This document shows, piece by piece, positions 1-11,000 of a stretch of 64,000 bases of DNA. Within the stretch, counting starts at the first letter, position 1; every line of letters starts with the position of its first letter. Both the position numbers and the translations under genes were made by a program. Source of the DNA: Acidobacteriota bacterium (lineage in GTDB: Bacteria > Acidobacteriota > Thermoanaerobaculia > Thermoanaerobaculales > Thermoanaerobaculaceae); the NCBI GenBank assembly GCA_016213675.1, contig JACQZW010000068.1:29760-93759 (forward strand), given 5' to 3'. The notes below the pieces were generated by a model, which saw only the letters and a list, made by a program, of their open reading frames with translations, made no database searches and was not told the DNA's origin.

Positions 1-591
1 TCGACCGTGGCGATCGAATGTTTCGTAGATCCACCACGCCAGGCGCACCTCGGCCCGGCACGGGTCGCTGTCGTCGTTCGGCGGGCCGGCGTCGTCGCCC
101 ATGGGGAACCACTGGTGCGGGATGTGGGCCGAGCGATGGTCGTCGTCCAGCTCGAGGTCGAACGGGAAGTCGTTCGGACCGAAGGCGACCGGCTCGCAGC
201 GCGGCATGGCGCGCACGAGCGCGATGCGGCGCGCGTATTCGCGCCGCTCGTCGTCGTCGAGCGCGAATCTGGGGTTCCAGCGGCAGACGCCGACCTCGGC
301 CGACTCGCAGCCCGACATGAACCAGCCGTCGGGCCCGGCCGTGATCGTGGCGTTGAGCCACCGGGCGTCCGCGGGACTGGGAAGCTGGACCGTCGCGATC
401 AGCACCGCGGGCACCTCGGCAGGCGCCTCGGTCGCATCGCCCTCCCCCGCGGCTTCCGTCGCCTCCGCCGGGGCCGGCGCCGCGTCGGCGGCCGCCGGCG
501 ACCCCGTGGTCGCCTCGGCCTGCCCGTCCTTGCGGCAGCCACCCGCGCCGAGCGTGGCGAGCATCGCGAACATCCATGCGGTCGATCCCAT
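1..591 (-). CDS. Secreted lipoprotein, C-terminus cut by window edge
   Basis: The frame opens at ATG 591 and is still open after 197 codons at base 1, so the C-terminus lies outside the window. The start is fixed by AGGAGGT at 598-604, six bases upstream. The N-terminus MGSTAWMFAMLATLGAGGC is a short signal peptide ending in a lipobox-like AGGC (Cys19). It is followed by an Ala/Glu/Pro-rich linker to about residue 58. The rest looks globular, with three Cys (CESAEVGVC and a later CEP) and several Trp and Asp residues. I recognise no family. It is divergent from the lipoprotein at 781, and the two share a 189-base intergenic region. Lipoprotein status is inferred from the N-terminus and the function is unknown. 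Confidence 0.75.
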   Translation of the reverse strand, partial: MGSTAWMFAMLATLGAGGCRKDGQAEATTGSPAAADAAPAPAEATEAAGEGDATEAPAEVPAVLIATVQLPSPADARWLNATITAGPDGWFMSGCESAEVGVCRWNPRFALDDDERREYARRIALVRAMPRCEPVAFGPNDFPFDLELDDDHRSAHIPHQWFPMGDDAGPPNDDSDPCRAEVRLAWWIYETFDRHGR

Positions 592-652
592 GCGCACACC
601 TCCTGTCGGCGGCGGCATCTTACGCGCGATTCGTCGCCGAGGATCCCTGGCC

Positions 653-680
653 GTGACAGCGCCCCCCCGGCCGCGCTAAC
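653..680 (+). promoter_or_regulatory. Candidate promoter for the 781 lipoprotein
   Basis: GTGACA (653-658), 16 bases, then GCTAAC (675-680), about 100 bases before the ATG. The GCTAnn box recurs at a comparable place upstream of several other genes here. Read by eye only. Confidence 0.35.
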
Positions 681-780
681 CTCGCCTCGCCCCGTTCGGG
701 AATCCGGCGGGGGGAATCGGAGAGCTCGCCGCGCCGGCGCCGGAGGGGCGCCGTCTCCCGCGGCGCGAGGAGGAGGGAAC

Positions 781-1959
781 ATGCATCGTCGTCTGTTCGT
801 GCTCGCCGTCGCCTTGGGCTTCGTGCTGGCTTGCGTCGCCTGCTCCAAGAAGAAGGACGAGGCTGGCGCGGGCGGAGGAGGCGGAGGCGCTCCCGGCGCG
901 GGGGCCGGCGGGGGCGGAGGAGGAGGCGCCGCCGCGGGCGCCGATTTCGAGGACCAGGCGATGGAGTTCAAGTACTCGCAGTTCGCCGACAACCGCAACA
1001 TGGTCTTCAAGGTCAAGGCCCGGATCCCCAAGGGCTGGAAACTGATGACCGAAGGCACCTCGCTCGAGATGATGCACACCTTCATGCCGCCCGACGCCGG
1101 CGCGGGCGCGAGCCTCTTCAACAGCTCGTCGGTGACCGTCTCGCCGTCCTGCAACGGGCAGTGCCTGGCCGCGAAGCTTCCCGAGCAGATCGCGGCGCTG
1201 GCCAAGCAGCGCCTCGAGATGCAGGGCGAGAAGGCGAAGCTGCTCAAGGACGAGGAGGCCCGGCCCGGCGTGCGCGTCTTCGTCGTCGAGTACCCCGGCA
1301 TGAAGGAGGGCGAGAAGAGCTACAACGTCGGCGTGACCCACATGCTCCCCGGCCAGGACTCGGCCATGGCCTGCGAGGCGATGCTCCAGGGCGCCCAGGC
1401 CTCGATGTGGCAGGCCGTCCTGGACGCGTGCCTCGCGATGGAAATCGCCACGGTCGACCCCCTCGTCGGCGAGGAGCGGGCGAAACAGGAGGAGGCCAAC
1501 CTGGCGAAGTGCCCGCAGGCGACCACGGTCAAGTTCACGCCGAAGGAGGCCAAGCCGGAGGAGCCGACGTTCGCCTCGGTGCAAGCCACGCTGGCCGAGA
1601 CCAGCTCCCCCGCCAGCCTGTCGATCTACCTCTCCAGCGCGCCGATGGCGAACCGCGAGGAGTTCCGCGACAAGGAGCTGCAGCCGGGCGAGGGCGTCGT
1701 GACCTTCTCCCTCTACTACACCGGCGGCGACAGCGACGTCCTCTCCGGCAAGTACCTCGTGCAGGGCGACGTCCCGACGATCGTCTCCCCTGGGGTCCGA
1801 ATCACCGGCGGCACGACGCTGCAGTTCGTGGGCAACCCCGAGAGCTTCGTGGAGATCGTGGCGCGGACGCCGAACAAGGTCTGCGGGCGCTTCGACATCC
1901 ACGACGAGTGGCACCAGATGACGGGCGAGTTCGTGGTCGATATCACCCCGTCGCGCTGA
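781..1959 (+). CDS. Glycine-rich-linker lipoprotein, unknown function
   Basis: 392 residues. GAGGAGGAGGG just upstream supports ATG 781. The signal peptide MHRRLFVLAVALGFVLAC ends in a VLAC lipobox (Cys18; Cys21 is the alternative), followed by Lys and Asp/Glu residues. A Gly/Ala run of about 30 residues tethers a folded domain starting near residue 58. Two segments with paired Cys (SCNGQC, and later AMAC/DACLA) may form disulfides. The C-terminal third (FASVQATLAETSS onward) reads as beta-rich and may be a separate domain. No catalytic motif is visible. Probably an exported lipoprotein; its partner and role are unknown. The upstream divergent gene is also a lipoprotein. Confidence 0.8.
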   Translation: MHRRLFVLAVALGFVLACVACSKKKDEAGAGGGGGGAPGAGAGGGGGGGAAAGADFEDQAMEFKYSQFADNRNMVFKVKARIPKGWKLMTEGTSLEMMHTFMPPDAGAGASLFNSSSVTVSPSCNGQCLAAKLPEQIAALAKQRLEMQGEKAKLLKDEEARPGVRVFVVEYPGMKEGEKSYNVGVTHMLPGQDSAMACEAMLQGAQASMWQAVLDACLAMEIATVDPLVGEERAKQEEANLAKCPQATTVKFTPKEAKPEEPTFASVQATLAETSSPASLSIYLSSAPMANREEFRDKELQPGEGVVTFSLYYTGGDSDVLSGKYLVQGDVPTIVSPGVRITGGTTLQFVGNPESFVEIVARTPNKVCGRFDIHDEWHQMTGEFVVDITPSR

Positions 1960-2074
1960 ACGCTTCGCAAGCCCCCTCCCTGGTCTTCGCGGCCTGCCGG
2001 GACCCTCCCCCGCCGTGCTAATCTCCTCCGAGCGGCCGGCGGGGCTGAGGTCCGCCGGCCCGGAGGGGATCCCG

Positions 2075-3217
2075 ATGCGGAAGGTCGCCGGCACCGGCTC
2101 GCTCGTCGTCCTCCTCGCACTTCTGGCCGCTTGTTCCGGCGGCGGCGCGGCCCGCGAGGACGACGGCGCGGGCGACGCAGACGACGGATCCGGCGGCGCC
2201 GATGACGGCGACCCCGACGGCACGGAGTCCGACGGCGACGGGAACGCGGAGCCCGGCGATACCGTCGGGGCGGACGGCGACCCCGACGCTTCGGGCGAGG
2301 AGGACGGAGCGGCGGACGACGACGCCGAGGCCGGCGCGCCGGAGGACGGCGATGCGGACACGTACGCGCCGTGGTCGTTCGTCGCGGCGGCCGATCCCCG
2401 CAACAACTTCCTCACGTGGCGCAACGCGCTGCGCGAGATGCGGGACCTCACCAGGAATCCCCCGCCCTCGTTCGACCACGCGGAGCTGCTCGTCGTCCCG
2501 GGGGACATCGACACGAACAGCGTGAACTACCTGCTGTGGGGCGAGATCTTCCGCGGCGACCCGACCATGGCGGCCTACGTCGCGGCGTTGGGAAACCACG
2601 ATTTCGAGAACTCGCTGGAGCGCGTCTACGTCACGGGCGCGATCCTCCCGGCGCAGCCCGGCCTGGAGCGCCATGCGCCGGACGACGCCAACTACTGGCT
2701 CGACTGGAAGAACGTCCGGTTCATCGTCGTGGACCAGTACACGAGCCCGTGGGGCGACGACGGATGCTTCGGCGCCGGCGGGAGGGCGTGGGTCGAAGCG
2801 GCGATCGAGTCGGCCGTTGCGGCAAGCCACGTGTTCGTGGCGTTTCACGAGCCCGCCTTCCCGCGCGGCGGGCACGACGGGGATTCGTTCAACGCCTGTC
2901 CCGCCGACCGCGATGCGTTCTGGAACATGCTCGTCGCCCACCGCGACAAGGTCCGCGCGGCGCTCGTGGGCCACACGCACGTCTACTCCCGCCTGCGTGT
3001 CCGGGACCCCGCCGGAGCCGCGGCGAACGACCCCGCGCAGTTTCCCGACGAGGCCGACGGGATCTGGCAGATCGATTGCGGCGCGGCCGGCAACGGCGAT
3101 CGCAACACGGTCGTCCGCTTCCAGGTCGAGGCCGACCGTGTCCGCGTCCGGGCGCTCGACGCCGACAACGGCCTGGTCGCCGGGTTCGACGTGCTCGACG
3201 AGTTCGAGATGCCCTGA
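2075..3217 (+). CDS. Secreted calcineurin-like metallophosphoesterase lipoprotein
   Basis: 380 residues from ATG 2075, with GGAGGGG about eight bases upstream. An in-frame ATG at 2015 lacks a signal peptide and is rejected. The signal peptide ends in a textbook LLAAC lipobox (Cys20). An Asp/Gly/Glu linker (about residues 25-100) follows. The catalytic domain shows the metallophosphoesterase blocks in order: AAADPR near the domain start (first Asp), VVPGDID (about 140-146), LGNHDFE (about 171-177), VAFHEPAF and GHTHVYSR (about 298-305). These residues bind two metals and hydrolyse phosphoesters; the block pattern resembles purple acid phosphatase-like enzymes. The substrate cannot be read from sequence. 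The lipid anchor implies action outside the cytoplasmic membrane. Confidence 0.85.
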   Translation: MRKVAGTGSLVVLLALLAACSGGGAAREDDGAGDADDGSGGADDGDPDGTESDGDGNAEPGDTVGADGDPDASGEEDGAADDDAEAGAPEDGDADTYAPWSFVAAADPRNNFLTWRNALREMRDLTRNPPPSFDHAELLVVPGDIDTNSVNYLLWGEIFRGDPTMAAYVAALGNHDFENSLERVYVTGAILPAQPGLERHAPDDANYWLDWKNVRFIVVDQYTSPWGDDGCFGAGGRAWVEAAIESAVAASHVFVAFHEPAFPRGGHDGDSFNACPADRDAFWNMLVAHRDKVRAALVGHTHVYSRLRVRDPAGAAANDPAQFPDEADGIWQIDCGAAGNGDRNTVVRFQVEADRVRVRALDADNGLVAGFDVLDEFEMP

Positions 3218-3445
3218 ACGCCGCACCCGGCTGCGGTCGTACGGCGGCACCTCGGCGCGCGCGGGCGGGAACCCTGTCATTCGACGTCGTCCTCCTTGCC
3301 GGGAGGAGCGCTTCCAACACCGTCCCGGTGGAGTTCGCAAGGCCGAAGGACGGGCGTCGAAGAGGGCAGCCATTGGCGCGGAGGGCCTCGCCGTCCCGGC
3401 CGCCCCGCGTGCTTCTCGCCGCATGCGTGGTTACCGTGGGCCGGC

Positions 3446-4273
3446 ATGGCAGCGGACACCGCCCAAGGCGATTCGGTTCCGGCGTTCTTCTACGGGACGG
3501 CGTGGAAGGAGGACCGGACCGAGGAGCTGACGCGTGCGGCGCTCGAGGCCGGCTTCGTCGCCATCGACACGGCGAACCAGCGTCGGCACTACGTCGAGGC
3601 GGAGGTGGGCGACGCGCTCCGGTCATTCGACCGCTCGAAGCTCTTCCTGCAGACCAAGTTCACATCGATCGACGGTCAGGACCACCGGCTGCCCTACGAC
3701 CCCGACGCGACGCCGGGGGAACAGGTGACGCAGTCGCTCGCGTCGTCGCTCGAGCACCTGGGCACGGACCGCGTGGACTCGTTCCTGCTGCACGGTCCGT
3801 CGCGGCCGGATCACTTCACGACCGAGGACCTGGAAGCGTGGAGGGCGATCGCCAGGCAGCGCAAAGCGGGCCGCACGCGGCTGATCGGCGTGAGCAACGT
3901 CTCCCTCGCGCACCTGCGGCAGCTGCTGGCCGCCCATGAGCCGCTTCCGGCGATTGTGCAGAACCGGTGTTTCGCGCGCACCGGCTGGGACCGCGACGTC
4001 CGATCGTTCTGCCGCGACCATGGAATCGTCTACCAGGCGTTCTCCCTGCTCACCGCGAACGGGCGCGAGCTGACGTCTCCGGCGGTCGCGCGGATCGCCC
4101 GGCGCGCCGGGCGCACTGTGCCGCAGGTCGTCTTCCGCTTCGCGCAGCAGGCGGGAATGATCCCGCTCACGGGCACGACGGACCCGGTCCACATGCGCGA
4201 GGACCTGGCGTGCTCCGAATTCGTTTTGCCCGACGACGACGTCCGGGCGTTGGAGCGGATCGCGATTCCCTAG
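3446..4273 (+). CDS. Aldo/keto reductase
   Basis: 275 residues, a (beta/alpha)8 NADPH-dependent oxidoreductase. The four catalytic residues of the family are present: Asp41 (AIDTAN), Tyr49 (RRHYVEAEVG), Lys71 (FLQTKF) and His116 (SFLLHGPS). The C-terminal cofactor region is recognisable (IPLTGTTDPVHMREDL). ATG 3446 is chosen because coding character begins there; the frame is open to 3296, but that extension is Arg/Pro-rich and not protein-like. A clear Shine-Dalgarno sequence is missing. The gene stands alone between lipoprotein genes, so context gives no hint of the substrate. Confidence 0.85.
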   Translation: MAADTAQGDSVPAFFYGTAWKEDRTEELTRAALEAGFVAIDTANQRRHYVEAEVGDALRSFDRSKLFLQTKFTSIDGQDHRLPYDPDATPGEQVTQSLASSLEHLGTDRVDSFLLHGPSRPDHFTTEDLEAWRAIARQRKAGRTRLIGVSNVSLAHLRQLLAAHEPLPAIVQNRCFARTGWDRDVRSFCRDHGIVYQAFSLLTANGRELTSPAVARIARRAGRTVPQVVFRFAQQAGMIPLTGTTDPVHMREDLACSEFVLPDDDVRALERIAIP

Positions 4274-4398
4274 CCGCCCGCGGCATCCGCATTCCGGCGG
4301 GTCGTCCAGCCGCAGCGCAGCTCGACCCGCGAACCGGGTCCCGGGCGGGCTTGCGGACGCCGATCCGAGGCGGTACTCTCCGGAGTGGAGGAAGCGAA

Positions 4399-5733
4399 AT
4401 GTCGAGGCCGTTGCAGCCTGCCCGGGTGGCGGACGACCGACGGAGCATTCGGCGCGCGGCCCCGTGCCGGGCCGCCGCGGCTCTTGGCCTGTCGGGCCAC
4501 GTGTCGCGAGTCATCGTCGCCGTGATGGCCGCCGGCTGCTACTCGTCCGGGCCCGAGTTGGACGACGCGAGCGGCGCCGACCGGACGGGCTGCCGATTGG
4601 ATCGCGAGTGCTCCGACGACGATCCCTGCAACGGCGAGGAGCCCTGCTTGCCGGACGGCACGTGTGGGGAGGGAGTGCCGCCTTCGACCGAGCGACCGTG
4701 CCCGCACCCGTCGGGCGACGGGTTCTGTCGCGAGGGGACCTGCGTCCCGACGACCTGCGGGGACGGAATCGTCGATCCGTTCGAGGAGTGCGACGACGGC
4801 AACGGGGTCGCCGGCGACGGTTGCGACCGGCGTTGCATCCTCGGCTGCCGCGCCCGCGAGGAGTGCGACGACGAAGACGAGTGCACCGACGACGACTGCG
4901 TCGCCGTCGAGGACGGGAGGGAGTGCGCGCACGCTCCGTGGACCGGAATCGCATGCTCGGACGGGAATGCCTGCACCGGTGACGATTCGTGCGTCGCCGG
5001 CACGTGCATTCCCGGGCTTCCCCGCGATTGCACGGACGCTGAGCCGTGCACGATCGATGGCTGCGAGCCGGCCATCGGGTGCACGCACCAGAGACTGACC
5101 GAGTACCACCGGGACGACGACGGAGACGGATGGGGCGCCCCGCACGACTTCGTCTGTCGGGCGGAACCACCCATGGGGTACACGGTCTACGACGGCGATT
5201 GCTGCGACCGCGTTGCGGAAGCGCATCCGGGCGCGGACTACCAGGATCGGGCGTACGTCTGCGGCACCGGCGACGTCCCGTCGTTCGACTACGACTGCGA
5301 CGGCGTCGAGGACCCCGCCGTGCCGACGCTGGCGACGCCGTGCGTCGCCGACAGCGGCAGCGTCTGCTGGGGAGGAAGCGGCTGGTGTCCGGAGGGCGGC
5401 TCCCTCCCGGAATGTCGCGGAGTGCCCGCCTGCGGTGAGATGGGGGTCCTTCAGACAGGCTGCACTCTGATTCCGCCGGGCGGAGACCCGCCTCCCGGAT
5501 ACCCCGCCCCGCCCGCCGGGCCCCCGCCGGAAGACACCGTGGATGCCGGTCCCGGCACGGGCGGGCCGGACGCCAGGACGTCCGGGTCGGCCGACGGCGG
5601 ATCGGACGAACCCGAGCCGCCCGATGCGGGAGCTGCGAAGGACCACCCGGACGACACGTCCGAAGCGGAGGCCGATTTCAGCGGGTGGGTGTGTGCGCCG
5701 GTCCTGGCGGCGGCCGTGCAGCGCTGTCGCTGA
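4399..5733 (+). CDS. Myxobacterial Cys-rich repeat lipoprotein
   Basis: 444 residues. GTGGAGGAAG lies just before ATG 4399. The N-region is long and basic, then a hydrophobic stretch ([10 protein letters not shown]) ends at a lipobox-like AAGC (about Cys49). The body is Cys-rich. One segment ([18 protein letters not shown] and what follows) matches the myxobacterial disulfide repeat (DUF4215-type), and other CxxGxCxx(D/E) units resemble the same extracellular Cys-rich modules. A Pro/Gly/Asp-rich linker of about 90 residues precedes a short hydrophobic end ([11 protein letters not shown]). Such proteins are surface or extracellular in Myxococcota and their biochemical roles are mostly unknown. 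The C-terminal hydrophobic segment resembles a sorting tag, but that is inference. Confidence 0.8.
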   Translation: MSRPLQPARVADDRRSIRRAAPCRAAAALGLSGHVSRVIVAVMAAGCYSSGPELDDASGADRTGCRLDRECSDDDPCNGEEPCLPDGTCGEGVPPSTERPCPHPSGDGFCREGTCVPTTCGDGIVDPFEECDDGNGVAGDGCDRRCILGCRAREECDDEDECTDDDCVAVEDGRECAHAPWTGIACSDGNACTGDDSCVAGTCIPGLPRDCTDAEPCTIDGCEPAIGCTHQRLTEYHRDDDGDGWGAPHDFVCRAEPPMGYTVYDGDCCDRVAEAHPGADYQDRAYVCGTGDVPSFDYDCDGVEDPAVPTLATPCVADSGSVCWGGSGWCPEGGSLPECRGVPACGEMGVLQTGCTLIPPGGDPPPGYPAPPAGPPPEDTVDAGPGTGGPDARTSGSADGGSDEPEPPDAGAAKDHPDDTSEAEADFSGWVCAPVLAAAVQRCR

Positions 5734-5752
5734 AGGGCGCCCCTCCCGGCGC

Positions 5753-8011
<2,259 letters not shown>

Positions 8012-8048
8012 TCACCCCCCTCGATCCTGTCAAACGAGCTGTGCGGCT

Positions 8049-11000
8049 TTACGGCGCGACCGGGGCGGCGTCGGCCACTTCGATGGCGACGGGGCGGGTC
8101 TGGGCGCGGACGTCGGGGTCGTAGTAGAGGTAGGCTTCCGAGCGCGGGGCCTGCGCGCGCAGGGGATAGCGCGCCTCGAAGCCCACCTCGAAGCGCAGCC
8201 GCTGGCCGGGCACCAGCTTCGCCACGTAGATGATGATCTGCCGGCCCGTCAGCTCGTAGCGCGCGATCTTCCCGGCCTCCATCGCCGCCTCCAGGTCCGC
8301 CGTCACCACGTCGAACCCCGGCGGGATCCCCAGGTCGATGATCACGTTCTCCGCCGGCTCCTCGAAGACGTACTCCGCCGTCACCTGCGCCCTGAGGATG
8401 TCGCCCGTCGCGAGCTGCGTGCGGTCGTACTCCACCTTCAGCCGGAGCGGCTCGTCCTCCGCGGGCCGCTGCTCCGCGGGCCACGGCACCCAGCTCCGCG
8501 CCAGGATCTGCGTCATGATCCCCTTGCGCTCGGCCAGCGAGCTGGCGATGGTCACCGTGTTGCGGCCCGCCTGGAGCTTGCCCGTCGCATCCACCACATG
8601 CATCACGTCCGCGGTCTCCGGCGTGATCTCGATCGTCTGCACGACCTCGCCGTTGATGACCACGTCGACGCTGGCCGTGACGTCCCGCGGCCCGCCCAGC
8701 GCCGCCTGGATCAACGCCTTGAGCGTCATGATGGTCGCCTGCGTCGAGCTCCAGTTGCCCATCGCGTCCTTGTGCCGCACCAGCCAGTCGAGCGCGCCCT
8801 GCGCGAGATTCGGCTCGAGGCCGCTCTCGATCAGGCCGAGCGCGATGAGTGCGGTGGCCTCCATCGCCCCGACGTCGCCCGTCGAACCGAAGGCCGAGGG
8901 ATCCTCGCTCTGCCAGTACACCCCGCCGTCCTCGTCCTCTTTCTTGAGGCGTGCCAGGACCGCGACGACCTTGTCGCGCCGCGAGTGGTCCGGGTCGTCG
9001 GCGAAGACCTGCAGGAGCAGGCCCAGCGTGTACGGGTCGTCGATGTCGCCGTCGAGCTTGCCGGCCAGGAACGAGCGCGCCCGGTTCAGCGCGTCGCCCT
9101 CGACGCCGCTCTCGGCGAGCGCCCAGGTGACGTACGCCGTCGTGTTGACGATCGAGCCCTGCTGGCGGTTGATCGCGCCCTCGGCGATGCCGCCCTGCTC
9201 CACCTCCCAGCTCCCGTCGCCCTTCTGCTTCCCGAGGAGGAACTCCTTCGTGCGCTGGATGACGTCGGGATCGACCGGATAGACCTGCGACATGTCCACG
9301 AACTCGCGCAGGCCGTACGCCGTGAGCACCAGGTGCGCCGGCGTGTTGCCGAACCACTCGAACCCGCCGCCCGTGCACTCGAACGTGAGCAGCCGCTGGT
9401 ACCCGAGCTGCACGTACTGCTCGGCCTTCATCTGGATCTCGGGCGTGATCGTCTCGGTCTTCCGGAGGTAGTCGAGCACCAGGAGGTTGGGGTAGGTCGA
9501 CGACGAGGTCTGCTCGAAACAGCCGCCGGGCATCTGGAGCATCGAGTCGAGGTTCTCCACCGCCTGCGCCAGCGCGCCGGGATAGACCTTCACCTCGAGG
9601 TACTCGCTGCCGGGGATCCCGTCGCGCGGCATCTCGAACTCGTGCGTCACCTCGCCGATGAGCGCGTCGGAGAACGTCTGCTCGACGGGCACGCCGTCGG
9701 GCTCGACCCGGATGTCGCGGCGGATGGCGTCCGACTTCCGCTCGCCGGTGGCGTAGACCGTGAGGGCGTGGGTGCCGGGGCCCTTGGCCTTGATGCGGAA
9801 GAAGCGCGAGGTGACCTCGCGGGGGTCGAGGCGCACGGTGAGCTTCTGGGCGCCGATGGCCTGGAACCAGTTGTCGGCGACCAGCTCCAGCTCCACGTCC
9901 TGGGCCTGGTCGAGATAGTTGTACAGGGCGACGGGGATGGAGACCTCGTCGTTCTGGGTGAGGGCGACCGGCAGGTCGAGGTCGACGAAGAACGGCTGGA
10001 AGACGACGATGCCGTGTTCGCGGGAGCCGAGCGCGCCGTCGCTGGAGGAGGCGAGGACGCTCATGCGCCACGTCGTGATCGAGTCGGCCATGTCCAGCTC
10101 GACCTCGGCCTCGCCGTTGTCGTCGGTCACCACGTCCGGCTTCCACAGCAGCGTTTCCGGGAAGAACTTGCGGATGCGCGCGGGCGGGCCGCCTGCCCCT
10201 CCCCCGGCCGGCGTGGTCGGTTCCGGCGTCGAGGTGCTGCCCGTCTCGGTCGCCACCGCCATGTCCGCAGCCATGAACGCGCCGGCGGGCGCGGCCATCG
10301 GCGGCGCGCCGCCCCAGCCGCCTGCCTCTTCCATGGGGAATGCGCCGCGCATGCGGTCCCAGCGTCCCTCCTGCCGTTCGCCTTCCTCCTCCTGGATCGC
10401 GCTCGCCCATTCCTGCTCGGCAGGCGACAGCGCGCTGTAGTAGTCGGGCCAGACGGCGCTCAGCGTGTACGTGCGGTACTCGCCCTCGGGCACCTCGAGG
10501 GTCGAGGGATCCCAGTACGTGTCCCACTTCACGTCGTCGTCGGTGTCGGTGCGCCCGTCGGGACCCTTGGAGAAGATCTCGACCCGCCCGATGGTCCAGT
10601 CCGGACCCTGGCCCCACCGTTCCTGGGGGAGCTTGCGCACGACGTACTCGCGGCCCCACGGGTCGCGCAGCGCGTCGCTGGTCGCGAAGTGCGTCCCCGC
10701 CGGCGTGCCGGCCGGTCGCGTCCAGCGCAGCTCGGCGAAGATGTCGCTCGGCACGCAGTACTGGCCGTAGCCGTAGTAGTAGTTGTCCTGGTCCTCTTCG
10801 CAGCGTGCCTCCTCCTGCATCGCCCACAGGGCGACCAGGCGATAGACGTGCAGCACGCCCCAGCGGGCGGCGCGGTTCGCGAGGTCGATCATCTCGAGGC
10901 CGCCCTGCAGACCTTCCAGGTCCTCGACGCGGACCGGGCGCCCCGCGGGCGCGGTACGTTCTCCGTCGGTGAGGAGCTGCGCGGCCACGGCGCGGTCGAG

